A stretch of DNA of 31,197 nucleotides. Source: DAIOGN01 sp036745245. Its GTDB lineage: Bacteria > Zixibacteria > MSB-5A5 > JAUVRN01. The stretch's first letter is position 1. The number at the start of each line of letters is the position of its first letter. A program made the translations under genes and the position numbers. This document shows positions 22,744 through 30,861 of this stretch, piece by piece. Below the pieces are notes generated by a model that ran no database searches, was not told the DNA's origin, and was given only the letters and a program-made list of their open reading frames with translations. The stretch lies in contig DAIOGN010000024.1 in assembly GCA_036745245.1 (NCBI GenBank), positions 1 through 31,197 on the forward strand. The letters are read 5' to 3'.

Positions 22744-23607
22744 ATGTCCGAGATTGGAACGCAAGCTCTTGTGGACCTTGGCCTTACGCGCCTGGAGGCG
22801 GAGGTGTACGTGTTCCTGCTGTCCGAGTCACCGGCCACGGGTTACCGGGTAGCGTCGGGCCTCGGAAAGCCTGCGGCCAACACGTACAAGGCCATCGAAT
22901 CGTTGTCTGCCAAGGGCGCGATCGTTGTGGACGAAGGAAAGAGCCGGCTTTGCCGTGCGGTGAACCCGGCGGAGTTGCTGGCGCGGCTCGAGCGCGACTT
23001 CACTTCGCAGAAGCGACGAGCCCTGAAGTCGCTGTCGGTGGTTCGCGGCCTGCGTGGCGACGATCGCGTGTATCAGCTCAAATCGCCCGAACAGGTGTTG
23101 GAACGGTGTCGCCGCATGCTGGCGGAGGCGGAGCAGGTGGTACTCGCAGATCTGTTTCCGGCCGCCATGAATGAACTGCGCGACGACCTGCTCGCCGCGT
23201 CCGAGCGCGGACTGTCGGTGTCCGTGAAGGTGTACGAACCCGTGTCGCTTCCAGGAATCGACGTGAGTGTGGATCCGAACGGACTCGATACCCTGCGTCG
23301 CTGGCCGGGTTCCTGGCTCAACCTGGTGACCGACGGAGCGCAGCATGTGCTGTCTTTTTTCAGTGGGGACCTGTCGCAGGTGCATCAGGCGGTGTGGAGC
23401 GGCAGCGCCTATTTGTCGTGGGTGTATCACAGCGCGTTTGGTGCCGAGTTCGCACTGGCCAGAGTGGCGCAGTTGCTTTCCTCGGGAACGCAGTCGCGCG
23501 ACATCCTGAAGTGGCTGGACGCACGCCGTACATTGCCCGGCTGCGAAGCCCCCGGCTATCTGGTTCTCAAATCACGTTTTGGTCCGGTGGAGCCGGACCG
23601 TACCTGA
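22744..23607 (+). CDS. TrmB-family transcriptional regulator
   Basis: 287 aa. The N-terminal winged helix (about 5-70) reads ALVDLGLTRLEAEVYVFLLS, then GYRVASGLGKPAANTYKAIE and LSAKGAIVV, the layout of TrmB-type helix-turn-helix proteins. A helical linker (76-100) leads to a C-terminal domain (about 105-280) with a phospholipase D-like backbone pattern (QVVLADLFPAAMNELRDDLL...), which in TrmB proteins binds sugars or other effectors. TrmB proteins are best known in Archaea, but bacterial members are common. It has a strong promoter and GGAG about 9 bases ahead of ATG 22744. The next gene begins 10 bp after its stop, with the ribosome-binding site overlapping the stop codon, so the two are co-transcribed. 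It lies divergent from acs. The effector is unknown. Confidence 0.87.
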   Translation: MSEIGTQALVDLGLTRLEAEVYVFLLSESPATGYRVASGLGKPAANTYKAIESLSAKGAIVVDEGKSRLCRAVNPAELLARLERDFTSQKRRALKSLSVVRGLRGDDRVYQLKSPEQVLERCRRMLAEAEQVVLADLFPAAMNELRDDLLAASERGLSVSVKVYEPVSLPGIDVSVDPNGLDTLRRWPGSWLNLVTDGAQHVLSFFSGDLSQVHQAVWSGSAYLSWVYHSAFGAEFALARVAQLLSSGTQSRDILKWLDARRTLPGCEAPGYLVLKSRFGPVEPDRT

Positions 23608-23617
23608 AGGAGGAGTC

Positions 23618-25474
23618 ATGAAAGCGATCTCGTTGTTGTGTGCCCTGACATGGTGTGCGATGGCCGGCACGGCTACGCGGGCCGCCGCGCCCACCGCGGA
23701 AGAGATTCTGGCCAGGTGGGCCGAGGCGTCCGGAGGCGTCGAGCATATGTCGAAGCTCGAAAACGTGTACGTGAAATACAAGGTCTTTGCCGCGGGCATG
23801 GAGGGCGTTGTAGAAAGCTGGTCCACGCGCCAGGGGCAGACCCGTCAGGAACTGGTGCTGGGAGAGGTGTATCGAACACAGACCGTGTTCGACGGCCAGG
23901 GCGGCTGGACGGTGGACCATAACGGCAAGGTGCAGGCGACCGAGGGAGTGGCCCTCCGCGACGCGTTGACGGAGGCTTACTTCGTGAGCATGTCGCACTT
24001 CGTGAAGGGCCGGAGGGCCGGCACCATCGAGTCGCTCGGGCTCGACAGTACAGGTACTCTTCATCGTCTGACCATTTCTCCCGAGGGTGGCAAGCCGGTC
24101 ACCGTGTTCCTGGATGCCAAAACCTACGAGACGGTGCGGCAGGAGCGGCAAGCCGACGATCGCACGGAAGTGACCTTTTATTCAGACATGCGCGAGGTGG
24201 ACGGAATGCGGTGGCCCGGCCAGCTTCGAGTCAGCACGGGCGATCCCCAGTACGACACGCGGCTTGAGGCCATCGAAATCCGCACGAACGTGACGCTTCC
24301 GCCCGGGGCCTTCGACAAGCCGTCCGAGGGGGCGAAAGACTACCGGTTCACCGGTGGCCACTCGGCTCTCGGGATTCCGTTCGAGCTGAACAGCAATCAC
24401 ATCTATGTGAAGGCCCAGGTGAACGGCGGCGAGTGGCTGTGGTTTATCTTCGACACGGGCGCAGGCGTCACCGTGATGGATCGCGGCCGCGCCGAGGCGC
24501 TGGGGCTTCCGCTGGAAGGCAAGCTGGAGGGACGCGGCGCCGGGGAAGGCAGTGTGGAGGTGTCGCTCATTCCGAATGCGTCATTCACCCTGCCTGGCGT
24601 GGAGCTCGTGGATCAAACGATCATGGCCATTCCCCTGGGGATGGTCTCCCCCTATGAGGGACGCCCCGTCGACGGTGTGCTCGGGTATGATCTGATCAGC
24701 CGATTTGTGGTGCGGATCGACTACGTGGCGCGCACGATCGACCTGCTTGAGAAATCCGACTTCAACTATTCCGGTTCGGGCGAGCGGATCCCCGTGGTGA
24801 TGGAAGACAATCATCCGCATGTGTCCGCCGACGTGGTCGTGGGCGGCCGGCGCGTGAAGGGGCATTTCCTCATCGACACCGGGGCTCGCTCGGCCCTGCA
24901 CCTGTCACGGCCCTTCTGCGAGGAACATCAGCTCGCGTCTGCCGTGAAGACCATCCAGGGCGGATACGGCGCCGGGGTGGGCGGTGAGACCAAACAGAGA
25001 ATTGGTCGTGTGTCCGAACTGATCCTCGGGAACGTGGTGCTGAAGGATGTAGTCACAGGATTCTCGGAGGATCAGAAGGGCGCCGGGGCCAGCCGCGACG
25101 CCTCAGGCATCATTGGCGGAGACGTTCTGCGGCGATTCACCGTGACGTTTGATTACTCTCGCAACGAAATGATCCTCGAGCAGAACACGTCCTTCCAGGA
25201 TCCCTTCGAATATGACATGTGCGGAGCGTTTCTGCGCACCACAGAGGACTATTCAGCCATCGAGATTCACCGGCTGATCGAAGAATCTCCGGCCGTGGCG
25301 GCGGGGCTGAGGGAAGGGGACCGCATTACGTCGATCGACGGACAGCCGGTGAGCAAGCTGTCGCTGGAGCAGGTTCGTGCACTTCTTCGCGAACCCGGGC
25401 GTACGCTGAAAGTTGGCTACGAGCGAGAGGGCGCGAAAGCCAAAACGTCGATTACGACGAAGCGGCTGATCTAA
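23618..25474 (+). CDS. Secreted protein with two aspartyl-protease-like domains and a PDZ domain
   Basis: 618 aa. Signal peptide about 1-23 (LLCALTWCAMAGTATRAAA). Residues about 27-230 resemble the outer-membrane lipoprotein carrier-like (LolA/RseB-type) beta domain placed before retropepsin domains in many Gram-negative genomes: EILARWAEASGG at the start, DAKTYETVRQER in the middle. Two retropepsin-like halves follow, each with its catalytic motif: FIFDTGAGVTVMD (Asp279) and FLIDTGARSALHL (Asp420), with GVLGYDLI (353-360) and IIGGDVL (498-504) in the matching strands. A C-terminal PDZ domain (about 535-605) contains IEESPAVAAGLREGDRITSI. Having two DTG motifs in one chain means a single molecule could form the bilobed active site. 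It is preceded by AAGGAGG and follows the TrmB-like gene by 10 bp. The substrate is unknown; periplasmic proteolysis is likely. Confidence 0.9.
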   Translation: MKAISLLCALTWCAMAGTATRAAAPTAEEILARWAEASGGVEHMSKLENVYVKYKVFAAGMEGVVESWSTRQGQTRQELVLGEVYRTQTVFDGQGGWTVDHNGKVQATEGVALRDALTEAYFVSMSHFVKGRRAGTIESLGLDSTGTLHRLTISPEGGKPVTVFLDAKTYETVRQERQADDRTEVTFYSDMREVDGMRWPGQLRVSTGDPQYDTRLEAIEIRTNVTLPPGAFDKPSEGAKDYRFTGGHSALGIPFELNSNHIYVKAQVNGGEWLWFIFDTGAGVTVMDRGRAEALGLPLEGKLEGRGAGEGSVEVSLIPNASFTLPGVELVDQTIMAIPLGMVSPYEGRPVDGVLGYDLISRFVVRIDYVARTIDLLEKSDFNYSGSGERIPVVMEDNHPHVSADVVVGGRRVKGHFLIDTGARSALHLSRPFCEEHQLASAVKTIQGGYGAGVGGETKQRIGRVSELILGNVVLKDVVTGFSEDQKGAGASRDASGIIGGDVLRRFTVTFDYSRNEMILEQNTSFQDPFEYDMCGAFLRTTEDYSAIEIHRLIEESPAVAAGLREGDRITSIDGQPVSKLSLEQVRALLREPGRTLKVGYEREGAKAKTSITTKRLI

Positions 25475-25476
25475 GT

Positions 25477-25558
25477 TGGGGTCAGACCCCCGTCGTCAGT
25501 TTGCACACCACAAACCCTTCTTTGGAGTGTGCAAACTGACGACGGGGGTCTGACCCCA
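25477..25558. repeat. 82-bp near-perfect palindrome with GGGGTC-A-GACCCC ends
   Basis: A 32-bp arm at 25477-25508 is the exact reverse complement of 25527-25558, with an 18-bp centre that itself contains a CAAA/TTTG inner stem. Each outer end carries a smaller palindrome, GGGGTC-A-GACCCC (25478-25490) and its complement (25545-25557), so the element has nested symmetry. It fills the whole space between the convergent aspartyl-protease and secA genes. It looks like a REP/MITE-type repeat and may serve as a bidirectional terminator. No transposase is next to it. Confidence 0.9.
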
Positions 25559-25559
25559 T

Positions 25560-28555
25560 TCAGGCGCCGGCGCCGTGGCACTTCTTGAATTTCTTCCCGG
25601 AGCCGCAGGGGCAGGCGTCGTTGCGGCCCACCTTGGGCATCTCTCGCACCACGGGCGCTTGCTTTTCGCCCCGCGATGAGGCGGCCACTTCGGCCAGTTG
25701 CCGACTGGCCCTGCCGGGCCCCACGCCGGCCTCCACCGCGTCATCGGCCGGTGCGGCGGCCATGCGTGCCGCCAGGCCCGCGGCCTCCGCATGCTGCGTC
25801 TGCATACGCGCGGCCAGACGGCGGCGGCGCTCCTCGTCTTCCCGGGGACGCGACACCTGGAGCTTGTACACCAGTTCCACAGTTTCCTCATCCATGCGGG
25901 TGAGGAGCAGCTCGAAGAGTCCGAAGCCTTCCTTCTTATACTCGATGAGCGGATCGCGCTGCCCGTAGGCACGCATGCCGATGCCGGTTTTCAGCTCGTC
26001 CATGACGTTGAGGTGTTCCTTCCACCTCTCGTCGATGACGCGTAGAAACGCGAAGCGCTCGAGCTGGCGCATCACTTCGGGGCCGAGCGTGCGCTCCTTG
26101 AGCTCGTAGATCTCCATGGCGCGCTTGTGGAGAGTTTCAGAGAACTCGTCCCGGCGGATCTCGGGAACTTCCTCCGGCTTGATGCGGTAGTCGAGCAGGA
26201 AGATCTTGATCAGCGCAGCTTGAAGGCCGGTGAGATCCCAGTTTTCTGGATAGTCTTCAACGGGGCAGTGCAGGTCGAGCTTGCGGTCGACCAGAGTGCC
26301 AATGNNNNNNNNNNCGGTTTCGTCGCGAAGATCTTCTCCTTCAAGCGATGCCAGCCGTCGGTCGTACACCACCGTGCGCTGCTGGTTCATCACGTCGTCG
26401 TACTGGAGCAGGTGCTTGCGGATGGCGAAGTTCTGCAACTCCACCCGCTTTTGCGCGCGCTCGATCGCGCGCGTAACCATGCCCGCCTCGATCACTTCGC
26501 CCTCTTCCAGCCCGAGACGGTCCATGATGCCCGCAATCCGGTCGGAACCGAACAGCCGCATGAGATCGTCTTCGAGCGACAGGTAGAACCGGGAGGATCC
26601 CGGATCGCCCTGGCGCCCCGAACGGCCGCGCAATTGGCGGTCGATCCGGCGCGCTTCGTNNNNNNNNNNCCCAGCTTGATGTCGGTGCCGCGGCCGGCCA
26701 TGTTGGTGGCGATGGTCACCGCGCCCTTCTGCCCGGCCGAGCGCACGATTTCGGCCTCCTTCTCGTGATACTTGGCGTTGAGCACGTTGTGCGGCACGCC
26801 TGTGCGCTTGAGCATCTTCGACAGCACTTCGGACACGTCCACCGACACGGTACCCACCAGCACCGGCTGGCCGCGCTGGTTGCATTCCTGGATTTCCGTT
26901 ATGATGGCGTTGTACTTCTCGCGTCGCGTGCGGTAAATCACGTCGTTGTAGTCGTCGCGGACCACGTTGCGGTGTGTGGGGATGACGCTCACGTCGAGTT
27001 CGTAAATGTCCCAGAACTCACCGGCCTCGGTTTCCGCGGTACCGGTCATCCCGGCGAGCTTCTTGTACATGCGGAAGTAGTTCTGCAGAGTGATCGTGGC
27101 CAGAGTTTGCGTTTCGCCCTCGATCTTCACGCCTTCTTTGGCCTCGATGGCCTGGTGGAGTCCGTCGGAGTAGCGGCGGCCGGGCATGAGGCGTCCCGTG
27201 AACTGATCGACGATGAGCACATGGCCGTCCTGCACCACGTATTCCACATCTTTCTCGTAGAGCGTGTAGGCGCGCAGGAGCTGCTGCACGTTGTGCAGGG
27301 CCTGAGAGCGCTCTCCATGCAGGTTGTACAGAGCCTCGATCTTCGTGGCTTTCTCGGCGGCCTCCATCGACTCGTCCTGCTCGATTTCGGTGAGCGCCTC
27401 CGAAAGATCCGGCAGGATGAACATCTCCTTGTCCTTCGGCGACAGCGAACTCAGCCCTTTCTCCGTGAGCTGAATCGAGCTTTCGCGCTCGTCCATGGCG
27501 TACAGGAGCGGCTCGTCGATTTCCTCCATGCGCTTGTCGCGTGTATAGTCGCCTTCCACGCGCTGCACGAGCTTCTGGATTCCCTTCTCCTTCTGAAGCT
27601 TCATGTAGGCGCGGTTCTTGGGCTGGCCTCGCTGCACCGCAAGCAGCTTGACTCCGGCCTCGTACTCCTTGCCCTCATTGAATAACTTCTCGCCCTCGGT
27701 CACCAGCTCGGCCGTGATGTGCTTCTGTTTACGCACCAGCTCCTGCACGAGGGGCTTCATCAGGTCGAAGCCGCCTGTCTCCTGGTCGGTGGGGCCGGAA
27801 ATGATGAGCGGCGTGCGCGCTTCGTCGATGAGCACGCTGTCCACTTCGTCGACGATGGCGTACGTGAAGCGCTTCTGAGTCCCCTTCTTGTCGATCACCG
27901 TTTCCTTGAGGTAGCGGTGCACGCGGTCTTCCTTGCGGATGGCCATGTTGTCGCGAAGGTAGTCGAAGCCGAATTCGTTGTTGGTGCCGTACGTGATGTC
28001 GCAGGCGTACTGGGCCTGCCGTGACGCCGGGGGCTGGCTGTTCTGAATACAGCCCACGGTCATGCCCAGCGAGCGGAAGACCAGCCCCATCCACTCGGAG
28101 TCACGCCGGGCGAGGTAGTCGTTCACCGTGACCAGGTGAACGCCCCGGCCTTCGAGCGCGTTGAGGTAGAGGGGCAGCGTGGCCACGAGGGTTTTCCCTT
28201 CGCCGGTGGCCATTTCGGCGATCTTGCCCTGGTGCAGTACGATGCCGCCGATGAGCTGTTCATCGAAGGGCACCATGTTCCATGACTCGGTGTGGCCCAC
28301 CACTTCGTACTGGGTGCCTACGAGGCGGCGGCAGGCCTCCTTCACCACGGCGAAGGCTTCCGGCAACAGGTCGTCGGTGGTTTCGCCCTCGGTGAGACGC
28401 TGCCGAAACTCGGTGGTTTTGGCCGCCAATTGCTCGTCGGTGAGGGTGGCGAGCCCCTCGAAGTGGTGGTGAATCTCCTGCACCAGGGGCCGGAGCTTCT
28501 TGAGGTCCCTCTCGTGCTTGGTGCCGAGGAGTTTTGTTATGAATCCGAAGGCCAT
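25560..28555 (-). CDS. secA: Preprotein translocase ATPase SecA, interrupted by two assembly gaps
   Basis: About 1000 aa plus missing residues. SecA drives proteins through the SecYEG channel by ATP hydrolysis at the inner membrane. Visible: start FITKLLGTKHERDLKKLRP; Walker A ATGEGKT (116-122); VNDYLARRDSEWM; CDITYGTNNEFGFDYLRDNM; DEVDSVLIDEARTPLIISGP; YRMYKKLAGMTGTAETEAGE-type motif; ATNMAGRGTDIKL; RQLRGRSGRQGDPGSSRF; and a C-terminal zinc motif CPCGSGKKFKKCHG that binds SecB or ribosomes. A long insertion after SGPTDQE (EGEKLFNEGKEYEAGVKLLA onward) resembles that of Bacteroidota/FCB SecA. The frame changes at 26305-26314 and 26660-26669 coincide with N runs and are not biological. ATG 28555 is the family start; a longer frame reaching 28633 has no support. 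Confidence 0.96.
26305..26314. other. Assembly gap (10 N) in secA
   Basis: Interrupts the helical scaffold region between GEDLRDET and IGTLVDRK; a few residues are probably missing. Confidence 0.97.
26660..26669. other. Assembly gap (10 N) in secA at motif V
   Basis: Between GRGTDIKLG and EARRIDRQLRGR the family has a conserved stretch including GGLHIIGTERH. Roughly 15-20 residues are missing, so the true gap is nearer 50 bp than 10. Confidence 0.97.
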
Positions 28556-28593
28556 AGGCTTGAACCGGAAGCGAGTATCGCCTCCAGCCCCCC

Positions 28594-28599
28594 ATGATA
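28594..28599 (-). promoter_or_regulatory. Possible -10 box for secA
   Basis: TATCAT on the minus strand, with a start point about 30 bases ahead of ATG 28555. No good -35 box lies at the right distance, so this is weak. Confidence 0.25.
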
Positions 28600-28726
28600 C
28601 AAGCGAAAAGGCCTCCGGTTGGCTCACACACACGTGGCGGGAAGCGGTGTGGGGAGCGCGATTCGGCGAGTTTCAGTCATCCGTCGTCTTGCGCAGGCCG
28701 CCCGGGCGGGCTAACGTGAGACGATC

Positions 28727-29695
28727 ATGGAGTGCGGCCGGCTGTTCTGCTTCGGCTTCGACGGCCTGGAAGCTCCCGATTCGATTCTCTACGCCCTGGA
28801 TCGGGATCGCGTAGGAGCCGTCATTCTCTTCGCTCGCAATTGCAGGGACGAGGCGCAGATTTCAAGCCTCACCCGACGCCTCAGAGATGCGGGCGGCGAT
28901 ACGCTCTGGATTCTCATCGATCAGGAGGGGGGCCGCGTACGCCGCATTCTCGATCCCGACATCGGTCCGCCCTCTGCCGACGTGCTGAGAGACAAGCCGC
29001 CCGCTGAAGTGGAGAGGGCCTATCACGACTGCGGCGCAGCCTTGCTGGCGCTCGGCATCGACTTCAACCTGGCACCCGTGGCCGACGTCGGCGTTCGCGA
29101 CTCAGCCGTTCTGGCGCAGCGTACGCTGGGGAGCGACCGCGAGTCGGTGGCGGTGCGTGTGGAGGCCGCAGTGCGCGGGCTGTCGCGGGCCGGTGTGAAG
29201 TCGTGCGCCAAGCACTTTCCCGGGCTGGGCGAAGTGAACAGCGATCCACACGAAGTCACGGCGCGTACCGACGCCACCACCGCCTCGTTTCATGACGTGC
29301 ACTTCCCACCGTTCCGCGCGGCGGCCTGCGCCGGCGTGGCCGCCATCATGACCACGCACGTGCTGGCGCCGGCGCTCGATCCGCATCAGATTGCTACCTA
29401 CTCGCGTGTCATCGCGGATGACCTGATGGACGACCGTGTCGGCTTCCGGCGCATGGTCTTAACCGACGATCTGGAAATGAAAGGCGTGCCCGACCCACCG
29501 CCCCAGGCGGCCTGGCTCGCGTTTGAAGCGGGTCATCATCTCATGCTGGTGTGCCACGACGCACGCCGCCAACAGGAGGCCCTGGACCTGTTCCGACAGC
29601 GCGTGCTGGGCGACTCGGTGGCGCACCGGCGAATGCACCGCGCGCTCGACCGCCAGGCGCCTTACCGCACCCCGTACGCCCTTGCCCGCGCGTAA
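28727..29695 (+). CDS. nagZ: Beta-N-acetylhexosaminidase (GH3, NagZ-like)
   Basis: 322 aa. Cytoplasmic glycoside hydrolase family 3 enzyme that removes GlcNAc from GlcNAc-1,6-anhydroMurNAc (peptides) in peptidoglycan recycling. Motifs: IDQEGGRVRRI (64-74), APVADVGV, KHFPGLGEVNSDPHEV (162-177) with the Asp173/His175 general acid-base pair typical of NagZ (usually D-S-H, here D-P-H), AIMTTHVLAPALD, and the nucleophile segment LTDDLEM (245-251). The length is close to the single-domain Gram-negative NagZ (about 340 aa), and no signal peptide is seen, in keeping with a cytoplasmic recycling enzyme. ATG 28727 has only a weak GTGAGA upstream. The stop overlaps or nearly abuts anmK, the next recycling enzyme, supporting the assignment. 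Confidence 0.93.
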   Translation: MECGRLFCFGFDGLEAPDSILYALDRDRVGAVILFARNCRDEAQISSLTRRLRDAGGDTLWILIDQEGGRVRRILDPDIGPPSADVLRDKPPAEVERAYHDCGAALLALGIDFNLAPVADVGVRDSAVLAQRTLGSDRESVAVRVEAAVRGLSRAGVKSCAKHFPGLGEVNSDPHEVTARTDATTASFHDVHFPPFRAAACAGVAAIMTTHVLAPALDPHQIATYSRVIADDLMDDRVGFRRMVLTDDLEMKGVPDPPPQAAWLAFEAGHHLMLVCHDARRQQEALDLFRQRVLGDSVAHRRMHRALDRQAPYRTPYALARA

Positions 29696-30824
29696 CCTGT
29701 TTCGCGGCGGTCCCCTGCGCGTGCTGGGGCTCAACTCCGGCACCTCTATTGATGCACTGGATTGGGCACTTGTGGAGTTTCGTGGTGCGTCGCCGCGCTG
29801 GAAGGTGATGGCCGAAGGCTCACGCGAACTGCCCGCGCATCTTCGGCGAGCGCTCGAGTATGTCGCCACCGCCGACGAACTCCGTAAGGAAACCCTGGTC
29901 CGCACCGACGTGGCCCTGGGTGATTTCCTGGGCGAAACGGTCAACGATCTTCAGCGCAAAGAGCTGCGCGGAACCGGACCCGACGTGGTGGCTTCGCACG
30001 GCCAGACGGTGGGGCACTGGCCGTTCGGCGGCATCGGCGCTACACTGCAAATCGGCGATCCCGACCAGCTCGCCAAGAACTGCGGATTGCCTGTGATCAG
30101 TCACTTCCGGCAGGGCGACGTGGCGGTGGGAGGCGAAGGCGCTCCGCTGACAGCGGGAGTGAATCGCCTGCTCTTCGCGCGCCCGAAGAAAAGCATCGCC
30201 ATTCTGAACCTAGGCGGTATCGCCAACGTGAGCCTGATCCCGCCGGCGCGCGCGCGCAGGAGCGTGGTGGGTTCGGACTGCGGCCCGGCCAACAGGCTGC
30301 TCGACATCGCGGCGCGCATGAGGCTGGATCGGCCGTGCGACACCAGCGGAAAAGTGGCCATGCGCGGCGAAGTGGATTCCGATCTTCTCGCGGTGCTCAA
30401 ACGACACCCCTGGTTCAAGCGAACCTTGCCCGGCTCCTGCGGAAGGGAAGAGTTCAACGAGGCGTTCCTGTTGGAGAGCTTGAAGAAGGCGGCGGTGCCG
30501 CATTCGGCGGACCTGTTGGCCACGCTCTGCGCGTTCTCGGCCTGGGGAGTGGCACGGGCCGTGCGGCTCCTCGACATGAACGTGGATGCTGTGTACGCTT
30601 CGGGCGGTGGCGTGTACAATACACGCATGATGGCTGAACTGGAGGAAGCTCTGGCGCCCGTGCCGCTTTTCACCGTGACGCGGTTGGGGGTGCACCCGGA
30701 GTTCCTTGAAGCCCTCTCCTTCGCAATGCTGGGCTACTTTTGCGTGCGGGGGCGGGCGCTGGACCTTCGGGCCGCCACGGGAGCACGCCGCCCGGCCGTT
30801 TTGGGCAGGCTGACTTGGCCCTGA
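29682..30824 (+). CDS. anmK: Anhydro-N-acetylmuramic acid kinase
   Basis: About 367-380 aa depending on the start. Phosphorylates and opens 1,6-anhydro-MurNAc to MurNAc-6-phosphate with ATP in the cytoplasm, the step after NagZ. Motifs: RVLGLNSGTSIDALDWALVE at the N-terminus (ATP phosphate loop, usually GLMSGTSLDG), ASHGQTVGHWP, LQIGDPDQLA, VISHFRQGDVAVGGEGAPL, LNLGGIANVSLIP, SDCGPANRLLD (the family FDTGPGN segment with the catalytic Asp, here S-D-C), GREEFN and ASGGGVYN near the C-terminus. No ATG lies in frame at the right place: TTG 29682, which would overlap nagZ by 14 bp, and GTG 29721 are the candidates, neither with a clear ribosome-binding site. The much longer frame from 29523 runs through nagZ and is not credible. 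It is followed after 37 bp by a SpoIID-like gene. Confidence 0.93.
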   Translation: MPARNLFRGGPLRVLGLNSGTSIDALDWALVEFRGASPRWKVMAEGSRELPAHLRRALEYVATADELRKETLVRTDVALGDFLGETVNDLQRKELRGTGPDVVASHGQTVGHWPFGGIGATLQIGDPDQLAKNCGLPVISHFRQGDVAVGGEGAPLTAGVNRLLFARPKKSIAILNLGGIANVSLIPPARARRSVVGSDCGPANRLLDIAARMRLDRPCDTSGKVAMRGEVDSDLLAVLKRHPWFKRTLPGSCGREEFNEAFLLESLKKAAVPHSADLLATLCAFSAWGVARAVRLLDMNVDAVYASGGGVYNTRMMAELEEALAPVPLFTVTRLGVHPEFLEALSFAMLGYFCVRGRALDLRAATGARRPAVLGRLTWP

Positions 30825-30861
30825 TGCGGCCTCGAAAGCTGCCGATATCTATCACAGTACC

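Noticed and set aside
25496..25972. Minus-strand and plus-strand frames that run into the 82-bp palindrome and end in the same short peptide.
   Set aside because: Both frames read through the palindrome by chance because its arms are complementary; the real genes stop at 25474 and 25560.
28698..28709. A 12-bp palindrome (CCGCCC/GGGCGG) upstream of nagZ.
   Set aside because: Too short and too GC-rich to be meaningful in this base composition.
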